This document shows, one piece after another, positions 44,460 to 58,185 of a stretch of 64,000 nt of DNA (its first letter is position 1; every line of letters starts with the position of its first letter). Location of the stretch: positions 124,001-188,000 of the forward strand of contig NZ_JAIOUV010000004.1 of assembly GCF_019931145.1 (NCBI RefSeq), in the 5' to 3' direction. The notes under the pieces are model-generated. The model had not been told where the DNA came from and ran no database searches. It worked only from the letters and a program-made list of their open reading frames with translations. The DNA is from Marinicella meishanensis (GTDB lineage: Bacteria; Pseudomonadota; Gammaproteobacteria; Xanthomonadales; Marinicellaceae). Position numbers and translations under genes: made by a program.

Positions 44460-46805
44460 ATGAACATCAAAGACATCTTCAACACCATGGAATACGGCAA
44501 AGCCCCCGAATCCCCCGACCAAGCCCTGGCTTGGTTGGCCACGCACAACGGCACCATGAGTCACTACATCAATGGGCGCTGGCAAAAAGGCAAAGACCAC
44601 TTTGCTTCCAACAACCCGGCCACCGGTGAAGCCTTGGCCCAGGTGGCCCAGGGCGATGAAAAAACCGTCAACCAGGCGGTCAAAGCGGCCAGCGAAGCCC
44701 TGCCCGCCTGGCAGGCCCTCAGCGGCCACCAACGCGGACAGTATCTGTATGCCCTGGCCCGTTTGTTGCAAAAAAATTCACGCTTGTTCGCGGTGCTGGA
44801 AAGTTTGGACAACGGCAAACCGATCCGCGAAAGCCGCGACATCGATGTGCCTTTGGCGGTGCGCCACTTTTACCACCACGCTGGCTGGGCGCAATTGCTG
44901 GACAGTGAGCTGCCCGACCACCAAGCCATCGGTGTGGTGGGTCAAGTGATCCCCTGGAATTTTCCGCTGTTGATGCTGGCCTGGAAAATCGCCCCGGCCT
45001 TGGCCACCGGCAACACCGTGGTGCTGAAACCGGCGGAATTCACCTCATTGACCGCTTTGTTGTTTGCCGACATCTGCCAACAGGCTGGCTTGCCCAAAGG
45101 CGTGGTCAACATCGTCACCGGCGATGGTCAGACCGGACAACACATCGTGCAACACCCTGACATCAAAAAGATCGCCTTCACCGGCTCCACCGCGGTGGGC
45201 CGTTGGATCCGCCAAGCCACGGCTGGCAGCGGCAAAAAATTGTCCCTGGAACTGGGCGGCAAATCGGCTTTCATCGTCTGTGCCGATGCCGATTTGGATG
45301 CCGCGGTGGAAGGGGTGGTGGATGCCATTTGGTTCAATCAGGGCCAAGTCTGCTGTGCCGGCTCGCGTTTGTTGGTGCAAGAGGCGGTGGCTGACCGCTT
45401 TCACCAGAAATTGATCAGTCGCATGAACAAGCTGCGCATCGGCGATCCCTTAGACAAATCGATCGACATGGGCGCCATCATCGATCCGCGCCAACAACAA
45501 AAAATCGCCACCTTGGTGCAAGCCGGGGTCGAGGCCGGGGCTTGTTTGAATCAATCCACGGCGGCTTTGCCCAAAGGCGGTTGCTTTTATCCACCGACCT
45601 TGTTGACCGACGTGTCGCCCTCGGATGCGGTGGCCCAAGAAGAAATCTTTGGTCCGGTGTTGGTCTCGATGACCTTCCGCACCCCGGCCGAGGCGGTGGC
45701 CCTGGCCAACAACACCCGCTATGGCTTGGCCGCCAGCATCTGGAGTGAAAACATCAACATGGCCATGCATTTGGCGCCACTGGTGCAGGCGGGAGTGGTG
45801 TGGATCAATTGCACCAACCAATTTGATGCCGCTGCTGGCTTTGGCGGGGTCAAAGAATCGGGCTTTGGTCGCGAGGGTGGTCGTGAAGGTTTGTATGAAT
45901 ATCTGCGGCTCAAGCCAGGCATCCAAAAGCCTGCCGCCAAAACCAAAACAATGAAAGCCAGCAATGACCCCATCGAAGGCATGGACAAAACCCCAAAAAT
46001 GTACATCGGTGGTAAGCAGGTGCGGCCCGATGGCGGTTATTCCTATGCCGTGCATGATCACCAAGGCCAATTAATCACCCATGCCGGATTGGGCAACCGC
46101 AAAGACATCCGCAACGCGGTGGAGTCGGCCGCCGACAGCCACACTTGGGCCGGCATGAACGGCTACCAGCGCCAGCAGGTGATGTATTTCATGGCCGAAA
46201 ACCTGTCATACCGTCAAGACGAATTTGTTGCGCGGCTGCAACAACATGGCCACAGCAAAAAACAAGCCCAAACCGAAGTCGAAACGGCCATTGAACGCTT
46301 GGCCTATTACGCCGCCTGGTGCGACAAATACGACGGCCAGGTACACAGTGTGCCACTGCGTGGGGTGGCCATGGCCATGCATGAGCCGATCGGAGTGATT
46401 GGCATCCAGTGCCCCAATGAAGCGCCGCTGTTGAGCTTCATCTCCTTGTTGGCCCCGGCCATGGCCATGGGCAACCGGGTGGTGATGACCGCCGCCGAAG
46501 CCTTCCCCTTGCCGGCTTTGGATTTTTATCAGGTGCTGAACACGTCGGATGTTCCGGCAGGCACGGTCAACATCATTTCCGGTCAACAAGCCGAATTGTG
46601 CAAACCCTTGGCCGGTCACATGAACGTCGATGCCATCTGGGCCTTTGGTGCCGATGCCCAGCTGGTGGAACATGAATCGGCCACCAACCTCAAACGCACC
46701 TGGACCGAAACCACCCCCCGGGATTGGCACCAGCAGGGACAAGGCAGCGAATTCTTGCGCCACGCCTCTCAGGTGAAAAACATTTGGACCCCTTATGGCG
46801 AGTGA
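44460..46805 (+). CDS. ALDH16-like tandem aldehyde dehydrogenase
   Basis: 781 residues. Residues 1-490 are a complete aldehyde dehydrogenase: VIPWNFPLLMLAWKIAPALA, LSLELGGKSAFIV (catalytic Glu), FNQGQVCCAGSRLLVQE (catalytic Cys), and GGVKESGFGREGG. After a linker, residues about 515-781 repeat only the NAD-binding half (IGVIGIQCPNEAPLLSF), without a catalytic Cys region. This matches the ALDH16 architecture of one active and one degenerate domain. Its place after deoC suggests oxidation of the released acetaldehyde to acetate. It is followed directly by a phosphorylase gene. Confidence 0.88.
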   Translation: MNIKDIFNTMEYGKAPESPDQALAWLATHNGTMSHYINGRWQKGKDHFASNNPATGEALAQVAQGDEKTVNQAVKAASEALPAWQALSGHQRGQYLYALARLLQKNSRLFAVLESLDNGKPIRESRDIDVPLAVRHFYHHAGWAQLLDSELPDHQAIGVVGQVIPWNFPLLMLAWKIAPALATGNTVVLKPAEFTSLTALLFADICQQAGLPKGVVNIVTGDGQTGQHIVQHPDIKKIAFTGSTAVGRWIRQATAGSGKKLSLELGGKSAFIVCADADLDAAVEGVVDAIWFNQGQVCCAGSRLLVQEAVADRFHQKLISRMNKLRIGDPLDKSIDMGAIIDPRQQQKIATLVQAGVEAGACLNQSTAALPKGGCFYPPTLLTDVSPSDAVAQEEIFGPVLVSMTFRTPAEAVALANNTRYGLAASIWSENINMAMHLAPLVQAGVVWINCTNQFDAAAGFGGVKESGFGREGGREGLYEYLRLKPGIQKPAAKTKTMKASNDPIEGMDKTPKMYIGGKQVRPDGGYSYAVHDHQGQLITHAGLGNRKDIRNAVESAADSHTWAGMNGYQRQQVMYFMAENLSYRQDEFVARLQQHGHSKKQAQTEVETAIERLAYYAAWCDKYDGQVHSVPLRGVAMAMHEPIGVIGIQCPNEAPLLSFISLLAPAMAMGNRVVMTAAEAFPLPALDFYQVLNTSDVPAGTVNIISGQQAELCKPLAGHMNVDAIWAFGADAQLVEHESATNLKRTWTETTPRDWHQQGQGSEFLRHASQVKNIWTPYGE

Positions 46806-46809
46806 CCCC

Positions 46810-47667
46810 ATGGAACAGACACCTCAAGACCAACCAACTGCCGAGCAATTGGCGCAAAGATCGGCCGAGTTCATCAATGGCATCATCGGCTTGTTGCCCA
46901 AACCTTTTCATGCCAAAGCGGCGATGATCCTCGGTTCGGGACTGGGATCAGTCACCGAACAGGCCGAAATATTGGCGGAAATTTCTTACCGCGACATCCC
47001 TGGATTTCCAGAAACCGGGGTGGCCGGCCATTCTGGTTCGATGTTCCTGACCCTGATGAATGGCCACCCTATGATCATCCTCAATGGCCGCATCCACTAT
47101 TATGAACAAGCCGATGCGGGCGCCATGGCCCCGGTGATTGCCACCCTCAAAGCCTTGGGCATTGAAACCCTGATTATCACCAATGCCGCCGGTTCTCTGC
47201 TCAATGCCGCGCCGGGTTCGGTGATGATGATCAAGGACTACATCAACTTCACCGGCCAATCGCCGCTGTTTGGAGTGACTGACAACCGCCGCTTTGTCAG
47301 CATGAGCAAGGCCTATGACTCACAATACCGATACCACCTCAGACAAATCGCTGAAAAAAATGACATCCACCTGGCCCAAGGCGTGTATGCCTGGATGGCC
47401 GGTCCCCAATTCGAAACCCCAGCCGAAATCCGCGCCATCCGCTTGATGGGCGCCGACGCGGTGGGCATGTCCACCGTGCCCGAAACCATCCTGGCCCGCT
47501 ACCACGGCATCAAAGTCGCGGCCTTGTCGATCATCACCAACTACGGTGCCGGCATGGACGACGTGCGCCTGAGCCACGAACAAACCCTCAACTACGCCCC
47601 CAAAGCCGCCGCCAAAGTCCACATCCTGATCAGTGGCTTTTTGGATCATTTGTATGCCGATGGGTGA
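46810..47667 (+). CDS. punA: Purine nucleoside phosphorylase (PNP-I trimeric type)
   Basis: 285 residues from the ATG at 46810; an ATG at 46795, overlapping the previous stop, is also possible. It carries ILGSGLGSVTEQAE, VAGHSGSM, GRIHYYEQ, ITNAAGSLLNAAPG and GPQFETPAEIRAIR, all typical of type I PNP. The enzyme phosphorolyses purine (deoxy)nucleosides to base and (deoxy)ribose-1-phosphate. It shares an operon with deoC and the ALDH gene. A phosphopentomutase, needed to feed deoC, is not in the window. Confidence 0.93.
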   Translation: MEQTPQDQPTAEQLAQRSAEFINGIIGLLPKPFHAKAAMILGSGLGSVTEQAEILAEISYRDIPGFPETGVAGHSGSMFLTLMNGHPMIILNGRIHYYEQADAGAMAPVIATLKALGIETLIITNAAGSLLNAAPGSVMMIKDYINFTGQSPLFGVTDNRRFVSMSKAYDSQYRYHLRQIAEKNDIHLAQGVYAWMAGPQFETPAEIRAIRLMGADAVGMSTVPETILARYHGIKVAALSIITNYGAGMDDVRLSHEQTLNYAPKAAAKVHILISGFLDHLYADG

Positions 47668-47890
47668 ACTTAATTGACGCTTATCCTGGCTGGATATCAG
47701 CAGGCATGACACACCCTATTGTTCATGATCTTTAACGCCTCAAGCGCTTAAGCCCCTCATGTAACTAAAATCATGGATGTCATCCCGAGCGCAGTCGAGG
47801 GGCCTCGCAACGCCCAACAGGTCTACCCACAACCCAGTTCACATTTTCCCGCACCCAAGGTTCACCCTGGATTCAGTGCCGAGGCGTAAC
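47668..47890. repeat. Intergenic region with a dispersed repeat
   Basis: Contains the element GTCATCCCGAGCGCAGTCGA near 47780-47799, a repeat type common in bacterial intergenic DNA; relatives lie at about 48610 and 62977-63015. No gene is seen. Confidence 0.7.
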
Positions 47891-48226
47891 ATGGATACCA
47901 ATTCAATCGAGTCCACCACCATGCAATGCCCCCACTGCCAGCACAACGGCATCAAATTCATCGATGGCTTGGCCAATTCGGTGTTTGGCCGGATGCAGTG
48001 CCAGCGGTGTTACCGACTGTTTGCCCAAGACAAAATCCTGGCCGTGGTTAACCTGATCATTGAAGTGGCGATGATCTTCGCTGTGGGCTTCCAAACTTGG
48101 ATCATGGCGTCCATCTGGCCGGTGGTGCCCTTGGTGGCCCTGATCGTCCTCAACCGGGTGTGGCTGCTGCCGCGCTTGGCCATCGAGGTACCCAAACGCA
48201 AAAAATTCCGGCCCAGTCGGTCTTAA
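47891..48226 (+). CDS. Small membrane protein with zinc ribbon
   Basis: 111 residues from the ATG at 47891, preceded by GAGG. A zinc ribbon (CPHCQ near residue 13 and CQRCY near residue 38) is followed by two hydrophobic segments (VVNLIIEVAMIFAVGFQTWI and IWPVVPLVALIVLNRVWLL) and a basic tail. The ORF can be extended upstream but only through repeat DNA. Function unknown. Confidence 0.7.
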   Translation: MDTNSIESTTMQCPHCQHNGIKFIDGLANSVFGRMQCQRCYRLFAQDKILAVVNLIIEVAMIFAVGFQTWIMASIWPVVPLVALIVLNRVWLLPRLAIEVPKRKKFRPSRS

Positions 48227-48942
48227 ATAATCTCAGGCTTTGGCCAAATCCGATTCATGGCCGCATTCGCTCTTTTGGACCGTGAACTGCAGTGAGGCTT
48301 GAGTGCACATGTTCACCCACTCCTTATGGCAAATGATGCCCCATTGGTCATTTGATATCAAAAATTCCCGCCTTTGGAGCGCCGACTTCAGTCGGCGAAA
48401 GGCTGTCTGACGTGTTTCATTTCGGTAAAACAGGCAAACGCACAATGAGCGATGGCGCGGCCTGGGGCCTTGCCATGTCACCGACTGAAGTCGGTGTTCC
48501 AATTGACAGCCACAAGTCAGCAAAGCCCCGCCACAGGCTTGTGTTTGTCCGTTACTGCAACCTGCTTTGGTGGCACAGCTCCCCCTGTAGGCGCAAAATA
48601 ATGAAGGGTGTCATCCCGAGCGGAGTCGGCCGCTTCCGCGTCCTGCTAACGCGGCAGACCTACAACCATGTAGGCCCCGGTATCTGATCCCGTCTCGACT
48701 CAAGCACCTACATCCATGTAGGCGAGGGATCTCATATCAATCATCAGATCCCACCACTCAGTATTGTTGGGATGACCCAACAAGTTTGGGTGTGTCAATG
48801 CTGGCAGTATCCCAGATACCTACTGCGATCTTCCGGCGATCAGCCTTTCAACCCCTGGATTGCGACAAAATTCAAAAAACCCGAATCGAATGGCTTTATA
48901 ATGATGGTTTTGCTTGCATCATTGGATTGAGCCCAAAGACCC
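48227..48942. repeat. Repeat-dense intergenic island before deoA
   Basis: 716 nt with no convincing gene. It holds small hairpins of three types: GCCGACTTCAGTCGGC (48381-48396) and CACCGACTGAAGTCGGTG (48479-48496); the element TCATCCCGAGCGGAGTCGG near 48611; and CCTACAACCATGTAGG (48659-48674) with CCTACATCCATGTAGG (48707-48722). A TATAAT at 48897-48902 may be the deoA promoter. Confidence 0.85.
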
Positions 48943-50253
48943 ATGACATTTTTGCCCCAAGAAATCATCCGCAAAAAGCGCGACGGCTTTGAATTGAGCA
49001 CCGAGGAACTGACTTTTTTCGTTGACGGCATCACCGATGGCTCGATCAGCGAAGCCCAAATCACGGCCTTGACCATGGCGGTGTATTTCCGTCACATGAG
49101 TGTGCCTGAGTGCCGCACGTTGACCCAATTGATGAAGGATTCCGGCGACACGCTCGATTGGCAAGGAATGAATCTCGATGGCCCGGTTATTGACAAACAT
49201 TCCACCGGTGGTGTGGGCGATAAGATTTCTTTGATGCTGGCCCCCATCATCGCCGCTTGTGGTGGCCACGTGCCGATGATTTCCGGCCGCGGTTTGGGTC
49301 ACACCGGCGGCACTTTGGACAAATTGGAATCGATTCCAGGCTACCAAACCCAAATTGACACCGACCGCTTTCAACAACTGGTGGCCGAGGTGGGCTGTTC
49401 CATCATCGGCCAAACCAGTCAACTGGCCCCAGCCGACAAACGCATTTACGCCGCCCGTGACATTTCCGCCACGGTGGATTCCATCCCCTTGATCACCGCT
49501 TCGATTTTATCGAAAAAATTGGCCGCCGGTCTGCAAGGCTTGGTGATGGACATCAAATGTGGCAGCGGGGCTTTTGCCCAAGATTTCATCATGGCCCAGG
49601 ATTTGGCCCGCAACCTCATCAAGGTGTCACCGATTCCAACCACCGCCTTGATCACCGACATGAACCAGGTGATCGGCCATGCCGCCGGCAACGCCTTGGA
49701 AGTGCAAGAAGCGATTGACTATTTGAAACAACCCCCCAAGGATTTGGCGCTGAATGAATTGGTGGTCAACCTGGCGGCTGACATGCTGCTGATCGGCAAT
49801 TTGGCTGGCGACAGCAACGACGCCAAAATGCAGGTGTTCCATGCCATTTCCAGCGGCGATGCGGCGGATAAATTAGCCCAAATGGTGGCAGCCCATGGCG
49901 GCCCGAACGATTTGTTGGAGCGCCCTGACAAACACCTGCCCCAGGCTGACCTGGTGGAACCGGTGTTCGTGTCGCAAACGGGCCACATCGCCGCCATTGA
50001 TTGCCGCCAAGTGGGCTTGGGTATCATTGAATTGGGTGGCGGCCGCACCCACAGCGAGGCCCAGATTGATCCGGCGGTGGGTTATTCACAAATCCTCAAA
50101 GTGGGGGCCGAAGTGGACCCACAAACCCCGATTGCCATGGTCCATGCCAACTCCCAAGAAGCCCTGGCCCAAGGCAAGAAAAGCCTGCGCCGGGCCTTCA
50201 CCATCAGCCCCAAACCACAGCCAGCCATTTCGGTGATCATGGATCGGCTTTGA
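48943..50253 (+). CDS. deoA: Thymidine phosphorylase
   Basis: 436 residues. It has the pyrimidine nucleoside phosphorylase signatures HSTGGVGDKISLMLAPI near residue 84 and MISGRGLGHTGGTLDKLES near 107, plus LVMDIKCGSGAFAQ. It splits thymidine or deoxyuridine to base and deoxyribose-1-phosphate. It belongs functionally with deoC and punA upstream but is separated from them by a small gene and a repeat island, so it is probably transcribed separately. Confidence 0.95.
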   Translation: MTFLPQEIIRKKRDGFELSTEELTFFVDGITDGSISEAQITALTMAVYFRHMSVPECRTLTQLMKDSGDTLDWQGMNLDGPVIDKHSTGGVGDKISLMLAPIIAACGGHVPMISGRGLGHTGGTLDKLESIPGYQTQIDTDRFQQLVAEVGCSIIGQTSQLAPADKRIYAARDISATVDSIPLITASILSKKLAAGLQGLVMDIKCGSGAFAQDFIMAQDLARNLIKVSPIPTTALITDMNQVIGHAAGNALEVQEAIDYLKQPPKDLALNELVVNLAADMLLIGNLAGDSNDAKMQVFHAISSGDAADKLAQMVAAHGGPNDLLERPDKHLPQADLVEPVFVSQTGHIAAIDCRQVGLGIIELGGGRTHSEAQIDPAVGYSQILKVGAEVDPQTPIAMVHANSQEALAQGKKSLRRAFTISPKPQPAISVIMDRL

Positions 50254-50522
50254 AGGTTCAACCTATGCGATGAAAGTGGATTTTGATGCCAGCTTGTGGC
50301 GCAACATCGCCGGTGCCATCATGTATGATCGCATCAAAATTTATCGCGCATACCAGCATACAAAATGAAATCAAACCAAGGAAAAAAACACCAATGATTG
50401 ATCCAAATCAAATCCTTGGCCATTAATCGCTGATTTCATGCTCAAACCAATTGAGCTTAGACCTGAAGGGGTTACAATTTGAGGACTGTAACCACCAACT
50501 GAACCATTGGGAGGATTTGTCC

Positions 50523-51782
50523 ATGCACCATGATTTGTTGTTGTTGGTCATCATTTGGGTCAGCGTGTTCATCGCCGCTTGGATGGCCCACCTCACCCGC
50601 CTGACGCCGGTCCTGTGGTATTTATTTTTTGGCACCCTGTTGGTCAATGTGGGGATTTTGCCCAAAACCTTGCCCTCGTTCATCATGGACCTGTCCGAAC
50701 TGGGGATCATCATCATCATGTTTGCCCTGGGTTTTGAGGAAAACGTCAACAAATTCGTCAAAAGCATCAAACGCTCCTGGGGCATTGCCTTTTTTGGCGC
50801 ACTGGCTCCCTTTTGCATCGCTTATGCCGCGGCCTGGATTTACTGGCAAGACCCCAACATCGCCTTGTTGGTGGGTTTGGCGATGACCGCCACCGCCGTG
50901 TCCTTGACCATGGTGTCATTGAAATCCGAAGGTTTGAGCACCACCCCAGCGGCCACCGGCATCATGACTTCGGCGGTGCTCGATGACATCGCTTCCCTGG
51001 CCCTGGTCGCCATCCTGGTGCCGATTGCGGCCGGAGAAGCGACCATGAGTGTCAGCGGCATCGCCCTGATTCTGGGCAAAGCCGTGGCCTTTTTCCTCAC
51101 CGTCATCATCATCGGTAAGTGGTTGTTTCCAACCAGCACGGGTTGGGTGCGGCTGATTCCCATCATCGGTCACATCAACCTGCGCAAAATGCTGTCCATG
51201 GGCAAAGGTGAATACACCATCTTGTCCTTATTGCTGATCGCGGTATCAGTGGGCTTGCTGGCCCACGAATTTGGCTTCCACCCAGCAATTGGTGCCTACA
51301 TGGCCGGTCTGGTGATACGCGGTGAATACTTCGACTTCCACCAAGAACAGGAAAAGGACCACTACAACGAAGCCCGCAAGATCATCGACAACGTCGCCTT
51401 CACCTGGATTGGGCCCGTATTCTTCGTCACCATGGGCACCCACCTGATCTTCGATGCGCAAATGTTGTTGGATGTGTTGCCCGAGGCGGTGATGTTGTTT
51501 GTCGGCTTGTTCATCGGACAAATCTTGTCTGCCGGCCTGGCGGCGCACTACACCGGCAAATTTTCCTGGCCGGACAGTTGGATGATCGGCTTTGGTATGT
51601 TGGGCCGCGCCGAACTGGCCTTTGTGGTGATGAACATCGCTTTTGTGCAGTACCAAATATTCACCATGGAGGTGTTTTATACCTTGATGATCACCGCCTT
51701 TTTGCTCAATGTGTCGGTGCCGTTGACCATCAAATTCTGGAAAATGAAGTTCCATGATTCAGCGGTCAATCAGACCGAATAG
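50523..51782 (+). CDS. Cation:proton antiporter, CPA2 (KefB-like) family
   Basis: 419 residues from MHHDLLLLVIIWVSVF, after a GGGAGG ribosome-binding site; the open frame upstream is not coding. About 12 helices are visible, with the CPA2 features LIIIMFALGFEENVNKF, TAVSLTMVSLKSEGL (helix 5 region) and GRAELAFVVMNIAF. No cytosolic nucleotide-binding (TrkA-N) domain is attached, unlike KefB/C. The 269 nt upstream hold only a 32-codon ORF that I do not call. Confidence 0.88.
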   Translation: MHHDLLLLVIIWVSVFIAAWMAHLTRLTPVLWYLFFGTLLVNVGILPKTLPSFIMDLSELGIIIIMFALGFEENVNKFVKSIKRSWGIAFFGALAPFCIAYAAAWIYWQDPNIALLVGLAMTATAVSLTMVSLKSEGLSTTPAATGIMTSAVLDDIASLALVAILVPIAAGEATMSVSGIALILGKAVAFFLTVIIIGKWLFPTSTGWVRLIPIIGHINLRKMLSMGKGEYTILSLLLIAVSVGLLAHEFGFHPAIGAYMAGLVIRGEYFDFHQEQEKDHYNEARKIIDNVAFTWIGPVFFVTMGTHLIFDAQMLLDVLPEAVMLFVGLFIGQILSAGLAAHYTGKFSWPDSWMIGFGMLGRAELAFVVMNIAFVQYQIFTMEVFYTLMITAFLLNVSVPLTIKFWKMKFHDSAVNQTE

Positions 51783-53491
<1,709 letters not shown>

Positions 53492-53533
53492 GCAGGTACA
53501 ATGGTCACATCCACATGAACAACCGAGACAACC

Positions 53534-55652
<2,119 letters not shown>

Positions 55653-55675
55653 CGCTGGCTGCTCAGGCAGCGGGC

Positions 55676-56755
55676 TCATTGCAGTGACCGCACCGCCTGG
55701 GCTTTGATCTGGGCGTAAACGCTTTGTCCTGGGGTCAGACCCAAGGCGTGTTGGGAGCGCTCTGAGATGCGTGACAGGATTTGTTCGGAGCCCGTACCCA
55801 GGCGCACCAGACAATCATGCCCTGTGGTTGGCAGCACCGCCGTCACTGTCAGGCACAATACATTCAACACACTGCTCTGCACGGGGCCCTGTAAGGACAA
55901 GACCACATCATTGGCCGCAATGATCAATCGGTGCTGTGTGCCCAGTGCTTGTTGGCCCTTGACCCAAAACACCAGGCCGCCGGGGGTGGTCAATTGCAAC
56001 AAACCATGTTCATCATCGGTACCGGTCACCGAGCCCTGTAACACGGCTGCCGCTTGGGGGTGATCCGGCAAACCGGTGGCCGCGACCAACATCGCTGGGT
56101 TGATCGGCCCTTGGAAGACCACTTGACCCTGGTGCAGCACCAACAGCTCATCGGCCAAGGCCAACAACTCCTCCAATTGGTGGCTGACGTAGACCATGGG
56201 CAAGCCAAATTCAGTGTTCAATTGACGCAAATAGGGCAGCAGTTTTTGTTTGTTGTCATGATCCAAGGACGCCATCGGTTCATCCAGCAACAACAAGCGC
56301 GGTTGGCGCAACACCGCGCGGGCCAGGGCCACCCGTTGTTGCTCGCCACCAGACAATTGCCTGGGCTGACGCGCCAACAAGGGCTGCAGATCAAACACCG
56401 CCACCACCTGCTGCCAACTGATCGCCACGGTTCGCGACACCCGCCGTTGCTGCGCATATTGCAGGTTTTGGCGGATGTTCAGGTGCGGAAACAGTTGTTG
56501 ATCTTGAAACACACAGGCCAGTTCACGCCGGTGGGGTGGCACAAACAAGCGGTCATCTTGCATCAGCTGTTGGTGGATTTGCACCCGCGAACCGGGGTGC
56601 CGGTCCAGACCCGCCAGCGCCCGCAACACGGTGGTTTTGCCGGAGCCGGATGGCCCCCAAATGCCCATCACCCCCGTGCTTGGCAGCGGGCATTTCACAT
56701 CCAGGTTGAAGGCACCGCGTTGCATGCGGATGTGTGATGGCTGGGATTCAGTCAT
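55676..56755 (-). CDS. modC: Molybdate ABC transporter, ATP-binding protein
   Basis: 359 residues from MTESQPSHIRM. It has Walker A GPSGSGKTTVLRALAG, the Q-loop, signature LSGGEQQRVALARAVL and Walker B LLLLDEPMASLD; the C-terminal third is the Mop/TOBE molybdate-binding region (VLCLTVTAVLPTTGHDCLV). It powers molybdate uptake. Its ATG overlaps the end of modB by 8 nt. Confidence 0.93.
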   Translation of the reverse strand: MTESQPSHIRMQRGAFNLDVKCPLPSTGVMGIWGPSGSGKTTVLRALAGLDRHPGSRVQIHQQLMQDDRLFVPPHRRELACVFQDQQLFPHLNIRQNLQYAQQRRVSRTVAISWQQVVAVFDLQPLLARQPRQLSGGEQQRVALARAVLRQPRLLLLDEPMASLDHDNKQKLLPYLRQLNTEFGLPMVYVSHQLEELLALADELLVLHQGQVVFQGPINPAMLVAATGLPDHPQAAAVLQGSVTGTDDEHGLLQLTTPGGLVFWVKGQQALGTQHRLIIAANDVVLSLQGPVQSSVLNVLCLTVTAVLPTTGHDCLVRLGTGSEQILSRISERSQHALGLTPGQSVYAQIKAQAVRSLQ

Positions 56756-57437
56756 GGGCCGATCTCCGATGCTGGCCTTGGTGGTTGATGAAGTACAAAG
56801 CAAAGATCATGAGGAAGGCCAAGACCAACAACAAGGCTGAGAGCACATGGGCTTGGCTGTAATTCAACATCTCCACTTGGTTGTAAATCTCAATGGCGAT
56901 GACCTTGGTTTCGCCCGGGATGTTGCCACCAACCATCAACACCACACCAAATTCACCCAGGGTGTGGGCAAAGCCCAACACCGCCGCGGTCAACAAGCCC
57001 CGTTTGGCCAATGGCATGACAACGGTAAAAAACGCGTCCATGGGTTTGGCACCCAAGGTCAGGGCCACCTCACGAAATCGCGGGTGGGTCGCCTCAAACG
57101 CATTTTGCAACGGCTGCACCACAAAGGGCAGGCTGTAAACCATGGAAGCCAACACCAAGCCGGAAAAAGTGAAGGTCAAAGCCTGACCGGTCAGTTTGAC
57201 CCAAAACGCCCCCAACCAACCTTCTGGGCCCAGGAACAAGAGCAAATAAAAGCCAATCACCGTCGGTGGCAACACAATCGGCAAAGCCACCAAAGCTTCG
57301 ATGACTGGTTTCAGGCGGCTGCGGGTTTGCGACAACCACCAGGCCAATGGAATCGAAACCAACAGCAACAACAGCGTGGTGACGCCAGCCAATTTCAACG
57401 ACAACCACAAGGCGGTCATATCCGGCCAGTCAAGCAT
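56748..57437 (-). CDS. modB: Molybdate ABC transporter, permease
   Basis: 229 residues from the ATG at 57437, overlapping the modA stop. It has five or so membrane helices and the EAA-like loop (EVALTLGAKPMDAFFTVVMP). The sequence LVALPIVLPPTVIGFYLLLF and VMVGGNIPGETKVIAIEIYN are typical of ModB. It forms the inner-membrane channel of ModABC. Confidence 0.93.
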   Translation of the reverse strand: MLDWPDMTALWLSLKLAGVTTLLLLLVSIPLAWWLSQTRSRLKPVIEALVALPIVLPPTVIGFYLLLFLGPEGWLGAFWVKLTGQALTFTFSGLVLASMVYSLPFVVQPLQNAFEATHPRFREVALTLGAKPMDAFFTVVMPLAKRGLLTAAVLGFAHTLGEFGVVLMVGGNIPGETKVIAIEIYNQVEMLNYSQAHVLSALLLVLAFLMIFALYFINHQGQHRRSAHD

Positions 57438-58179
57438 CAAGCGCTCCGCTGCGATAACCGTGCGCCCGGATGATTTCCAAGGCCGGCTTTGAGCGCAGAA
57501 ATCGACGAAACGCCGCCACAGCCTCGGGGTTTTGACTGCGTTTGAGGGTGACCACCGCTTGTTCGATGGGCGGGTGTGACTGGGGCGGCAAAGTCCACTG
57601 GCAACTGCCTTGAACCGGAGGCATCAAACGCACCGTGGCGGCGGCCAACAAGCCCGCAGCGGCAGCGCCTGAGGCCACAAAATGACTGGCTTGCGCGATG
57701 TTTTCGCCCATCACCAGGCGCTCTTGCCATCGCGACCAATGGCCTTGGTTTTGCAAGAAGGCTTGGGCCGCATGACCATAAGGCGCCAGCGCTGGGTTGG
57801 CCACGGCCAAAAACCCTTCGGACTGGCTGCTCAGCCAGGTTTCACAGCCACCCTCGGGGGCTTCTCGCACATACAGCTGTAAGGTGCCGATGGCATAGAC
57901 TTCCAGCCCAACCGCCAGCCCTTCATCCACCAACCATTGCGGCCGCTTTAGGTCAGCGGCCAGGAACACATCATGCGGCGCCCCTTGTTTGATTTGGGCA
58001 TACAGCTGGCCGGTGGAACCGCTGCTGATCAACACCGCATGACCGGTGGTTTCGCTGAAAGCTTGGGTCAGCTCTTGCACGGTGGTGACGAAATTGCTGG
58101 CCACCGCCAGGCGCAGTGGTTCAGCCGCTGAGACCATGGCCCAACCCAACAAGCAAACACCGAGCAGCCGCCGCACCAC
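57430..58179 (-). CDS. modA: Molybdate ABC transporter, substrate-binding protein
   Basis: 249 residues with a GTG start. A signal peptide (LGVCLLGWAMVSAAE) precedes LRLAVASNFVTTVQEL and ISSGSTGQLYAQIKQGAPHD, the oxyanion-binding segments of ModA-type proteins. It is the periplasmic binder of molybdate or tungstate. It begins 6 bp after the MscS-like gene stop and has no own ribosome-binding site of note, so it is likely read as part of that transcript. Confidence 0.9.
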   Translation of the reverse strand: MVRRLLGVCLLGWAMVSAAEPLRLAVASNFVTTVQELTQAFSETTGHAVLISSGSTGQLYAQIKQGAPHDVFLAADLKRPQWLVDEGLAVGLEVYAIGTLQLYVREAPEGGCETWLSSQSEGFLAVANPALAPYGHAAQAFLQNQGHWSRWQERLVMGENIAQASHFVASGAAAAGLLAAATVRLMPPVQGSCQWTLPPQSHPPIEQAVVTLKRSQNPEAVAAFRRFLRSKPALEIIRAHGYRSGALDA

Positions 58180-58185
58180 CGCCGC

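Noticed and set aside
50270-50368. 32-codon ORF between deoA and the CPA2 antiporter
   Set aside because: Open with an ATG but no ribosome-binding site or recognisable sequence; too short to support.
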